This document shows, in pieces, positions 26,860-34,804 of a DNA stretch of 64,000 nucleotides; position 1 is the stretch's first letter, and each line of letters opens with the position of its first letter. The notes under the pieces are model-generated. The model was not told the DNA's origin and searched no databases. It worked only from the letters and a program-made list of their open reading frames with translations. This DNA comes from Propioniciclava coleopterorum (GTDB lineage: Bacteria > Actinomycetota > Actinomycetes > Propionibacteriales > Propionibacteriaceae): positions 1,692,722 to 1,756,721 of the forward strand of contig NZ_CP049865.1 in NCBI RefSeq assembly GCF_011393335.1, written 5' to 3'. The position numbers and the translations under genes were made by a program.

Positions 26860-27864
26860 TCAGATCCCTTCTGTCGCCAGTGGCGCTGCGGTGGGCTGGT
26901 GGGCTGTCGCGCTCTTGAATGCCTGGGTGACTTGACGGAACCGGGTCATGGTCTCGATGAACCAGCCCGCCACCTGCGGGTGTTGCGCAGGATCCATGAT
27001 TGTGTGCGTCGTGGGCCCCCAGGCAACGATCCGGGAAGCCTTCTTGCCCTCCAAGGGCTGGAAGTCCAGTGGCTCGCCGAACCCGGCCTCCAAGTCCTGA
27101 CGCCTCGACTCGAACACCTTGAACGCTGCCTCGTTGCGGTCGGCGTCCGGGGAGCCGAAGTAGAGCTCGATGCGCGGTCGCGAGGGCGAGGCGAACGCGA
27201 AGGCGTACCAGATCTCACTGGCCCCGAAGGGCAGCGTCATCCAGCTGTCTCGTGAGGGCGTCCTGGCACTGGTCCAGGCCGGGCGCTCCTCGTGGATGCG
27301 CTTGAGCAGGTACGTCCAGAAGGCTTCGTACGCCTCGCTGCGCGGTGACGCCGACGCTTGGGAGGCCGCCTTCTGGGAATGGACGCGCTTGGCCCAGTCG
27401 TTCGGGTTCGCGACCAGCCGGAAGAGCGGCGCCGGCGCCGAGTCACCGATCCGAACGGCTGAGATCTCCACGCCGAAGAACCTGATCCCCTCATCGGTGT
27501 GCTCGTTGAGCCAGTCCAGCGCAGCGCGGTGCTCCTCGCGGAAAGCTGGCGCGCACCAGACGACCGTCGAAGGATCCGTGCCACCCGCATACGTCAGAAG
27601 CTGGCCGAGGTGCGAGTGGTCCGTCGTCGCCAACTGGTTCTCGACGATGACGGTGGCGCCTGATTGAAGGTCCTTCCCGATGAGGTCCAGGGAGAACCCG
27701 CCGACCGGCTTCTCGGCCTGGGTGAGTTCGAGATCCATACCCAGGACATCCGAGAGAACATCGGCGTTCTGGAGAAGCCACTGGGTGAAGTGGTGCGCCT
27801 CGTGGGGCCAAACCTCCCTGACGTCCAGGGACGAAAGCCTGCTGAGCTGGGGGATCGTGGCCAT
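26860..27864 (-). CDS. DUF4268-family predicted nuclease-like protein
   Basis: 334 residues from ATG 27864 (an in-frame GTG further upstream is less likely). The N-terminal part resembles PD-(D/E)xK-like enzymes: LDLIGKDLQSGATVIVENQL with DHSHLGQLLTYAGG and VVWCAPAFREEHRAALDWLN; the C-terminal half (FWTYLLKRIHEERPAW, FGSPDADRNEAAFKVFES) is the DUF4268 domain. No function has been shown for the family as far as I know; it is frequent in defence islands. It is the first gene of a two-gene unit with the DUF262/DUF1524/RAMA gene. Confidence 0.8.
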   Translation of the reverse strand: MATIPQLSRLSSLDVREVWPHEAHHFTQWLLQNADVLSDVLGMDLELTQAEKPVGGFSLDLIGKDLQSGATVIVENQLATTDHSHLGQLLTYAGGTDPSTVVWCAPAFREEHRAALDWLNEHTDEGIRFFGVEISAVRIGDSAPAPLFRLVANPNDWAKRVHSQKAASQASASPRSEAYEAFWTYLLKRIHEERPAWTSARTPSRDSWMTLPFGASEIWYAFAFASPSRPRIELYFGSPDADRNEAAFKVFESRRQDLEAGFGEPLDFQPLEGKKASRIVAWGPTTHTIMDPAQHPQVAGWFIETMTRFRQVTQAFKSATAHQPTAAPLATEGI

Positions 27865-27989
27865 GGTCGGATGGTAGGCCACAAGCTGCTCGGGTCGACT
27901 ACCGAACGCGACCCTCCGCCCTCGGCAGCGGATGACCGACCATGGCAATGTCATCTGCGTTGCGGTCGTCGGAAGCGTCGCAGAGTCGT

Positions 27990-28310
27990 CGATCCCACAC
28001 GCCCCGGCAGTAAGGCATCAGGTAGCTGAGGCTGAGGAACGCGGCGATCACGACCGGCGACGGCCAGCGCCCGGCCTGGGCTTCGAGGACGACGGCGATG
28101 GTGTCGACGACGAACCTGGTGCGCCAGGCGAACTGGACCAGCGGGATCCAGGCGAGGCGGCGTCCGATCGTGTGGGCGAGGCCGCGGATCAGGTCCCAGG
28201 GGATGGACCAGACGGTCCAGAGCAGGTCGAAGCGGGTGTGGCCGTGGCGGAGGCGTCCGATGCCCTGGGCGATGAGGGCGGCGACCTTCTGGTGGATGAG
28301 AGCCCCAGTT
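27990..28310 (-). pseudogene. Unrecognised coding-like fragment, probable element remnant
   Basis: The minus strand encodes about 105 residues of protein-like sequence (FDLLWTVWSIPWDLIRGLAH, IPLVQFAWRTRFVVDTIAVV, GRWPSPVVIAAFLSLSYLMP) without a clear start, running into scrambled sequence on both sides. I do not recognise it. It abuts the decayed conjugation gene and probably comes from the same element. Confidence 0.4.
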
Positions 28311-28399
28311 CAGAAGGAGCGGCCGCGACGAGCGCAGCACCATGGACACGACGACGCCAGTCACGGCTTCCGATGTGCACCTGGTCGAGGCGTAGGCGC

Positions 28400-29400
28400 G
28401 TGCCCCGCAGCTTCGGCCTTTGGGGCTCACCGCCGTGCTCCCCGGACTCGTCTGCGACCCGGTCGCCGGCTGCGTCGACCCCCTGGTCGCCGAACGTCTG
28501 GCCAAGGCGTTCGCCGCCGGCACCGCCAAAGCCTCCATCATTGCGGGACACGGTGACAGCGCCGCCCGCCTCAACCCAGCCGAAGCCGACTGGGTCTTTC
28601 CGGCCTACCTCCACGCCGCCGCGTTCACCGGACGCACCCTCGACGACGTGCTCCGCTGGGTCGCCCCACGCTTGGCCACGACCGAACCGTCGGAGATCCT
28701 GCATGAAGGCCCCCACGCAGCCCCGTTCTGACACGGCCTCCCCTGAGGCGACGCACGATCTACCTACTCGGCCGCGGCGACCCCCACGCGTCGGCGTCCC
28801 CCCTGATGACCGCCCTCGCCGAACACGTTCGCGACCCGGCTCTCGCGCTGGCGGACACCTCGCCGCGGGACGGGTTGTGCCCGCTGACGTTGGCATGCCT
28901 GGAGGAGTTGCCTCCACCGCTCCGCTGCCCACGCTCCGGACGCAGATGTCCAACGAAATGTGCCCTGGGGATCTCCTTCACTTACGCCGCTCAAGCTTGG
29001 CGGCAGTTGTCGGCGATCTTCGGCGACTCCGAAGCCAAGGCCCTGTTCGGGCTCACCCAGGTGATGTCGTGTTCGGCGACAGCAAGGACGTTGCCTTCAA
29101 CCAGGAGATCTCCGACTCTCGTCGGCACCGTCCGCGTCCCGCGCACCACTCTGCGAACCGGACGCGGCGCCCGCTCGATCTATGGGGAGGACATCCCGAT
29201 TCTGCGCATCGAAGATCCGGCAACTCCCCGAACGCCAAGCCCTCGTCGTCGCCGAGAACAGTAAACCCATCATCGCCATCCTCAGGCGGTGCATCGAAGG
29301 CCCGACCGGACGAGCTCTCCTCGAACGTTTGCGGGCCGCTCGCGTTGCTCCGCTCCCGCACGTGGGCAGCAACTGTCATCCCTCTGCTTCGCGCGGAGTC
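28400..29400 (+). pseudogene. Decayed TraG/VirD4-like conjugative coupling protein
   Basis: Pieces of one protein appear in order but in different frames: FTGRTLDDVLRWVAPRLATT then EILHEGPHAAPF (to 28731), RRTIYLLGRGDPHASASPLM (from 28749), PLTLACLEELPP, LGISFTYAAQAWRQLSAIFG, FGDSKDVAFNQEISD, SIYGEDIPILR, QLPERQALVVAENSKPIIAI and RCIEGPTGRALLERLRAAR. This is the C-terminal half of the actinobacterial TraG-type ATPase that couples DNA to a type IV secretion channel. An internal deletion after 28731, stops and at least three shifts show true decay. It marks a former integrative conjugative element. Confidence 0.75.
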
Positions 29401-29675
29401 GGGAAGGGTTCTTCGGTCCGATACTTGACGTGCGCGAGTTGCCGACCTCTCCGCGATCAGCGGACCGCGGCGGGGCGACTCTCAGGCGCGGCGGCGGCCG
29501 TTTATCGAAGGGCTGCACCACGTCTATCGGGACTGGGTGCTGGCTGTCTCCGTGCGACCCTGCGGCCATCGAGGTGGCTCTGGCGACGTACCCCCTTGAG
29601 CGTGGGCGCCGTGAACACTTGACGCGCCGGGTCAGGTTCGCTGCGCGGCCGCTGCGTGGGTATGCCGCTCGGCCG
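29401..29675. other. Island/backbone junction region
   Basis: 275 bases between the decayed coupling-protein gene and the formylglycine-generating enzyme. A short frame (RPFIEGLHHVYRDWVLAVS) near 29500-29560 looks protein-like but has no start. No copy of the attachment core was found here. Confidence 0.35.
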
Positions 29676-30643
29676 TCAGCCCGGACGCCCCACCGTGCGG
29701 AACCCCGCGTTCCCCATGGCGGAGTCGCGGGTGTTCTGAGAGCGGGCCGCGTTGCGGTACCGGTTGCAGTAGCTGTCGTGGCACAGGTAGGAACCGCCGC
29801 GCAGCACGCGGGCGTCGCCGCGGGCGGGGCCGCGCGGGTCGGTGACCGGGGCGTCGGTGTAGGTGTCGGGCGCGAACCAGTCGGCGCACCATTCCCAGAC
29901 GTTGCCGACCGTCTGGAACAGCCCGTAGTCGTTGGGCGGGTAGGCCCGCACGGGGGCGGTGCCGAGGTGGCCGTCCTCGCGCGTGTTCACGGTGGGGAAC
30001 GTGCCCTGCCAGATGTTGCAGCGCCACTCTCCGTCCGGACGCAGGTCATTGCCCCAGGGGAACCGGGCGCCGACCAGGCCGCCGCGTGAGGCCCACTCCC
30101 ACTGGGCCTCGGTGGGGAGCGCGCGCCCGGCCCAGGCGGCGTAGGCCGCCGCGTCGTTCCAGCTCACCTGCACGACGGGGTGGTCGTCCAGGCCGTCCAG
30201 GTCGGAGAGCGGCCCGCCGGGGTGGCGCCAGTCGGCCCCCGGACGCCGAGCCACCAGGGCGTCTGGCCGGGACGTCCCACGATGTCGGCCCGGTCGGCCC
30301 GCACCAGCAGGTGGAACACCGCCGAGAAGCCGAACCGCTCCGACTCCGTGACGTACCCCGTGGCGTCCACGAAGACGGCGAAGTCGGCGTTGGTGACCGT
30401 CGTCGCGTCGATGTCGAACGCCTCGAGCCGGACCTCGTGGACCGGCAACTCGCCGTCGAACTCGTTGTGGTCACCGTTGTGGTCGCCCATCGCCAGGACG
30501 CCGGCCGGCACGTGCGCCTGCTCAATGCGGTGGGCGCCGGCCGGAGGCTCGGCGGAGGGTTGTGCGGGCGCGGGGGGCGTTCCGGGCGCGGGCGGCGCCC
30601 CGGTGGCGTCTCGGGTGGGGCCGCAGCACGCATGTTCGGACAT
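29676..30643 (-). CDS. Formylglycine-generating enzyme (SUMF1 family), frameshifted
   Basis: 322 residues after repairing one missing base in the C-run at 30236-30240. The catalytic cysteine pair is intact in GGSYLCHDSYCNRYRNAARS, the copper-binding pair that converts a sulfatase cysteine to formylglycine, and family motifs VQVSWNDAAAYAAWAGRALP TEAQWE and FPWGND, NVWEWCADWFAP flank it. The N-terminus MSEHACCGPTRD matches actinobacterial FGEs, which fixes the start at 30643. The two halves join perfectly across the break, so a sequencing error is likely. No sulfatase gene is in the window, so its client is elsewhere. Confidence 0.9.
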
Positions 30644-30838
30644 GAGGGCAGGGTAGTCCGCGGTCGCCGGACCTTCCGCCGGCGGCCCGTGCGGTGACGT
30701 GTCCACGCGGGTGGTCCGTGCGGTGCCAGGACGGCTGCGGGTGGTCCGTGCGGTGAGGTCCCGAGCCGGGCGGACCGTCCGACGACGGGTCAATCTCGCC
30801 CGTCTCTCCCCGAGTGCCTCACCCAGCGCCTGGCTTCC

Positions 30839-32255
30839 TCAACTCCGCGACGGGAGTGCCCGGGCGGTCTGCCACAGCAGCCCGGAGACCCCATGCCCGA
30901 CCGCGGCCTCGATCCGCCCGGACGCCCCCGGCGGCGCGCCCGCAGGCGGCTGTAGGCCAGGGCGACCGACGGCGTCCGGTGTTCGGCGGCGACGCAGTGC
31001 AGCAGGACGCGCTCGCCGGCGTCGCGCAGCGATGCCACCGTGCGGGCGGCGTCCGCCAGCGTCCAGGACAGGTCGGCGTTCTCGCGGGGGTCGTCCGAAT
31101 CCAGGAGCCACACCTCGGCATGCCGCCCCGGCCCGACGCCCGCCGCGGCGAGGTCGAGGACGCCCACCCGCGAGAGCGAGACCACGGCCGTGACGCCGAG
31201 TTCGGCGCAGCGGGCCAGGTCGGCCTCGGTCCCCAGCAGGACGCCGGGGTCGTCGGGGTGCGGCACACCCAGCGGACGCTCCCGTCCGGTGAGCATCGAG
31301 GTGAGCCCGAAGCGGTCCTCGGGCTCGCCGGCGGTGGCGAGCGCCAGCCGAACCAGGTCGCGCCCGCGCAGTCCCGGCCAGCCGTGGACGCGACGCGCGA
31401 GGTCCGTGGGCAGCCCGGAGACGCCGTAGCGGGCCCCCAGCAGGGCGCCGGCGATCGCCGCGACGGTGTCGGTGTCGTTCCCGATCGCGATCGCCGCCTG
31501 CAGGGCCGCCTCCACGTGGTCGGGACCCTCCGCGTCGCGGGTCCAATGGATCGCGCTCCAGGCCGCCTGCAGCGCCGTCACGGTGAATGCGTTGGGCCTG
31601 AAGGCCTCGGGGGATGGGCCTCGGCGTCCTCGATGCGGGCCAGCCAGTCGGCGCGCGTGGCCGCCGGCAGGAGGGGGAGCCCCGCCCGGACGTCGAGTCG
31701 GCCCTCGGTCACGGCGACGCGCACCGCCTCCGACCACAGCACCGACGACTCGACGCAGAGGGGGTGCGCGTGGGTGAGGGCAGCGATCCGGCGGGCCGCG
31801 TCGGCCGTCTGCTCGGGATCGTCCAGGGCGACCAGTCCGACGACGCCGGTCCGCATCAGCGCGCCGTTGCCCGCCCGGTCGGCGGCCGCGCCCTCCGCGG
31901 AGGCGTCCAGCATGGCCGGCAGGACGCCTCCCGCGGAGCGTCGCGCCCGGCCCAGGACCGATGCGGTCTGGGCCCCGATGTCGGTGGCGCCCTCGGCCAT
32001 CCAGGTCACGAAGCGGTCCGCGATGGCGGCCTCGTCGACGCCGCCGGCCGCGGTCACCTCGGCGATGCAGACGGCCATCTGGGTGTCGTCGGACCATTCG
32101 CCGGGCGCGTAGGGTCCCAGCCCGCCGCCGATCATCTGGGCGCGTCCGGCCGCGATGCGCGGCGCGAACTCGTACGGGACGCCGAGGGCGTCCCCGATCG
32201 CCTGGCCCAGCAGGACGCCGCCGGCGCGGTTGCGTTGCGTGGTGGTGAGTCGCAT
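30839..32255 (-). CDS. ADP-ribosylglycohydrolase with C-terminal dual-specificity phosphatase domain, frameshifted
   Basis: About 472 residues with two missing bases (C-run near 31610; near 30945). The N-terminal 300 residues form an ADP-ribosylglycohydrolase (DraG/ARH) domain: LLGQAIGDALGVPYEF, GEWSDDTQMAVCIAE (metal site), RAGNGALMRTGVVGL and AIGNDTDTVAAIAGALLGAR. The last 150 residues contain the tyrosine/dual-specificity phosphatase P-loop HCVAAEHRTPSVALAYS (HCx5R). Such fusions exist in actinobacteria, suggesting coordinated removal of ADP-ribose and phosphate groups. ATG 32255 follows GAAAGGG; the tail reads GHGVSGLLWQTARALPSRS. Confidence 0.85.
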
Positions 32256-32351
32256 GGGCACACCCTTTCACGTCACTCTGACATTATCCACTCTTGCGCC
32301 CGGAGATCGCGGGGGAGGAGCATCGAACGACACCCACCGATCGGAGACGCC

Positions 32352-32790
32352 ATGTCGTACATCCGCAGCCTGGACCACGTCGGAATGACCGTCCTCGACC
32401 TCGACCGTGCCGCCGCCTTCTTCGTCGCGCTGGGCCTGCACGAGGATGGTCGGACGCCGCTCGAGGGGCCGTTCCTGGACGCGGTGGTCGGCATCCCGGA
32501 CACCCGCACGGAGATCGTCCTGCTCACCCCGCCGGGCGGTGGTCCGGGGTTCGAGCTGGCCCGCTTCGACAGCCCCGCCGGGGTGCCCGGCTCCCCGGAC
32601 GCCCCCGCCAACGAGGTGGGGCTGCGGAGCGTCACCTTCCAGGTGGACGACCTTCCCGGGGCGGTCGCGCGGGCGGCGGAACTCGGCTACGGCCTCGTCG
32701 GGGGCGTGGGCGAGCACGACGGCGTGGTTGATGGCCGCGATCCGCGGCCCCGAGCGGATCGTCGTGTCACTGGCCGAGCGCCTGTCCTGA
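32352..32790 (+). CDS. VOC (glyoxalase/bleomycin-resistance) family protein, frameshifted
   Basis: About 145 residues. LDHVGMTVLDLDRAAAFFVA opens the first beta-alpha-beta-beta-beta module with a metal-binding histidine, and LRSVTFQVDDLPGAVARAAE the second. Near 32720 the frame shifts, after which AWLMAAIRGPERIVVSLAER completes the domain with the family's RGPEG-like acidic ligand. Substrate unknown. ATG at 32352; divergent from the ADP-ribosylglycohydrolase gene, with a 96-bp shared promoter region. Confidence 0.82.
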
Positions 32791-32997
32791 ATCGGCCGCG
32801 GGTAAGAGGGCGCGCCCTGTCCGGACCGCCGCTCCGAGACGCCGGGCCGCCGCACTCCGGGTGGGCGGTGCTGATCTGCGCGGAGCGACAGGGGTGCCGG
32901 GCTGCGCTGCGCGCCGCTGGTCCCCGCGGCGCCGCCACGCGCCGCAGCAGGGACGCACTAGTTCGCGTCCCAACCTAGATAGCGGCACCATCATCAG
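32791..32997. other. Intergenic region upstream of padR-like gene
   Basis: 207 bases without a convincing ORF. The AACCTAGATAGC sequence at 32973-32984, close before the GTG, may be the -10 region or operator of the regulator. Confidence 0.3.
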
Positions 32998-33339
32998 GTG
33001 ATCTCGGACAGGTGGCCGGCGGAGTGGTTGCGGGGCCTGCTGCAGGCGTCCGTGCTGGCGATCATCGCCGACGGGGAGACCTACGGCTACGTCATCGCCC
33101 AGCGACTCGACGACGCGGGCCTGGGCCGCATCAAGGGCGGGACGCTCTATCCGCTGCTCGGCCGGCTCGAGGAGGGCGGCCTGGTCACGTCGGCGTGGCG
33201 CGAGGGCAACGGCGGGCCGGGGCGGAAGTTCTTCACCATCACCGCCGCCGGACGCCGCGAGCTCGACCGGCTACGCGCCGACTGGGCGGCTTTCACCGCG
33301 ATCACGAGCGAGCTGATCGGGGCGCCGCGGGAGCCATAG
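32998..33339 (+). CDS. PadR-family transcriptional regulator
   Basis: 113 residues, short PadR type. Winged helix: LQASVLAIIADGETYGYVIA, IKGGTLYPLLGRLEEGGLVT SAW, GRKFFTITAAGRRELDRL, followed by a short dimerisation helix. These regulators repress transporter or phenolic-stress genes and respond to small ligands. It starts with GTG directly after ATCATCAG, without an obvious ribosome site, so it may be leaderless. The next gene is a truncated SulP transporter, which may once have been its target. Confidence 0.88.
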   Translation: MISDRWPAEWLRGLLQASVLAIIADGETYGYVIAQRLDDAGLGRIKGGTLYPLLGRLEEGGLVTSAWREGNGGPGRKFFTITAAGRRELDRLRADWAAFTAITSELIGAPREP

Positions 33340-33372
33340 GGCCGCGGGAGACAGAAGGAAGGACCCACCGGG

Positions 33373-33666
33373 GTGAAGAGGGACTATCGGGTGCAGCCAC
33401 CTCGGCACACCGTGGGAGAGAAGGCCGTCCGGTTCGCTGACGGCGTGGGCACGCACCTGGCCGGGCTGACCGGCCTGCTGCCGCGTCCGGCCGACTACCA
33501 AGGGCTGCGCCGCTCGTGGTTCCGCGACGTCCTGGCGGGCGTCACGGTGGGAGTGGTCGCGCTGCCGCTCGCCCTGGGCTTCGGCGTCGCGTCCGGCGCC
33601 GGCGCCGCCGCGGGTCTGGTCACGGCCATCGTGGCCGGCACCGACCTCTACACCAAGCTGAGCTGA
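33373..33666 (+). pseudogene. N-terminal stub of a SulP-family anion transporter
   Basis: 97 residues only, against 500 or more for SulP transporters. The end matches the first transmembrane segments of SulP (WFRDVLAGVTVGVVALPLAL, GFGVASGAGAAAGLVTAIVA) and then stops in repeat-like sequence. GTG start with GAAGGAAGG upstream at somewhat long spacing. The rest of the gene is absent, replaced by the repeats at 33664-34140. A fragment this short is unlikely to transport anything. Confidence 0.7.
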
Positions 33667-33707
33667 CCGGCTCGACACCGATGAGTGACCGGCTCGACAC
33701 CGATGGG
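33664..33707. repeat. Two 22-bp direct repeats
   Basis: TGACCGGCTCGACACCGATG plus two bases, copies at 33664-33685 and 33686-33707, with a partial third (TGGCCGGCTCGA). They begin at the stop codon of the SulP stub. Confidence 0.75.
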
Positions 33708-33853
33708 TGGCCGGCTCGAGGGCCGACTGAAGTGGTCGGCTGCGCTCCGCAGCGTGCTGCGCACCGAGTTCCGGCAGCCTGAGCGCTGGCAGCATCACGC
33801 CTCGGCCGGTGACGCCGCGGAGGCGTCCACTGCTCGGACGGGGAGCAACTTCC

Positions 33854-33913
33854 CGCCCCCTTTCGGTGCAGACGCCCCCGCTGGAACGGGGGCGTCTGCA
33901 CCCAAAGGGGGCG
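33854..33913. terminator. Very long hairpin (26 bp of pairing in two blocks)
   Basis: Inner arms 33865-33880 and 33887-33902 pair over 16 bp with a 6-base loop; after one C-C mismatch, 33854-33863 and 33904-33913 pair over 10 more. It sits at the head of the 20-bp repeat array and could be a terminator for either strand, though a stem this long is unusual for that. Confidence 0.75.
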
Positions 33914-34140
33914 GTTGGTTCCAGGAGTGAGCGGCTTGTCGCAAACGCGGGCGGTTCGTCGCAAACGGGGGCTGCTCGTGGCAGACGGGGGCGGTTGGTT
34001 TCAAAAGCGAGCGGCTTGTCGCAAGGGCGAGCGGTTCGTCGCAAACGGGGGCTGCTCGTGGCAGACGGGGGCGGTTGGTTCCAGGAGTGAGCGGCTGGTC
34101 GCAAACGCGGGCGGTTGGTCCCAAGAGTGAGCGGCTAGTT
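33911..34140. repeat. Tandem array of 20-bp units, 11.5 copies, exact period
   Basis: Units begin with GCGG every 20 bases from 33911 (consensus GCGGYTNGTCGCAAACGGGG; Y = C/T). The period never slips. Units 3-5 (33951-34010) recur as units 7-9 (34031-34090) with few changes, so there is a higher-order 80-base pattern. The last half unit runs into the stop codon of the phosphoribosyltransferase. A 20-base period is not a multiple of three and equals two DNA turns, so a protein-binding or structural role is more likely than coding. Confidence 0.9.
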
Positions 34141-34629
34141 GTCCAGGCGGGTCGGGGTGGTGAGCGGCGGCAGGGACGACCAGGGGAACGCGATCCACTC
34201 GTCGGTCTGCTTCCACACGTAGTCGCACGCGATCACCGAGCGCGGCTTCTCGTACAGGACGGCCGTGCGCGACTCCGAGGCGTGCTCGTCGCAGAAGTCG
34301 CGGACCATCCGCAGCGTCTCGCCGGTGTCGGCGACGTCGTCGATGATCAGGACGGTGCGGTCGTCGAGGTAGTTCGTCGACGGCAGGGGCGGCAGGAAGA
34401 TGGGCTGGGGAAGTCGCTGGTCGACGCCGGTGTAGAACTCGACGTTGATGATGTGGATGTTCTTGTGGTCCAGCGCGTACGCGATCGCCCCGGCCGGCAG
34501 CAAGCCGCCCCGCGTGATCGAGAGCACCACGTCCGGCCGGTAGCCCGAGTCGACGACCTGGCGCGCCAGATCGCGCGCCGCCTCCCCGAACCGATCCCAC
34601 GTCAGGACTTCGCGCGCCGCATCACCCAT
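34135..34629 (-). CDS. Phosphoribosyltransferase
   Basis: 164 residues, ATG 34629 chosen (longer in-frame extensions lack coding character). The PRPP-binding signature TVLIIDDVADTGETLRMVRD and the PPi-loop region SITRGGLLPAGAIAYALDHK are typical of type I PRTases of the xanthine/hypoxanthine (Gpt-like) or regulatory class. WIAFPWSSL near the end is shared with Gpt-like enzymes. Substrate probably a purine base, but not determinable. Its 3' end lies inside the 20-bp tandem array. Confidence 0.85.
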   Translation of the reverse strand: MGDAAREVLTWDRFGEAARDLARQVVDSGYRPDVVLSITRGGLLPAGAIAYALDHKNIHIINVEFYTGVDQRLPQPIFLPPLPSTNYLDDRTVLIIDDVADTGETLRMVRDFCDEHASESRTAVLYEKPRSVIACDYVWKQTDEWIAFPWSSLPPLTTPTRLDN

Positions 34630-34710
34630 GACCTCATCTTGGCAGCCCGACCCCGCGCAGGCCCACCCGTAGCGAGGGATCTCCCCGACCTTCCGCGAGC
34701 GCAACATCAT

Positions 34711-34731
34711 GGCAAGCAAATGCAACTTGCC
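34711..34731. promoter_or_regulatory. Inverted repeat upstream of the dehydrogenase gene, possible operator
   Basis: GGCAAG and CTTGCC flank CAAATGCAA, about 75 bp before the Gfo/Idh/MocA start, in a relatively AT-rich stretch. Position fits an operator for the LacI regulator of this cluster, but the symmetry is modest. Confidence 0.3.
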
Positions 34732-34804
34732 GGAAACGATGCACGAACACTGCCGGGCCATGGTTCGCTGACGCCACCACCGAACGACGGCGAAGGAGCT
34801 GTTC

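Noticed and set aside
28420-28731. Stand-alone 103-residue protein
   Set aside because: Its sequence is an internal piece of the TraG-like coupling protein and is followed by other pieces of the same protein.
33911-34140. CRISPR array
   Set aside because: The 20-bp units are directly abutting with no spacers, and no cas genes are present.
33911-34140. Plasmid-type iteron origin
   Set aside because: The unit length fits, but no replication initiator gene or AT-rich unwinding region is nearby; kept only as a repeat finding.
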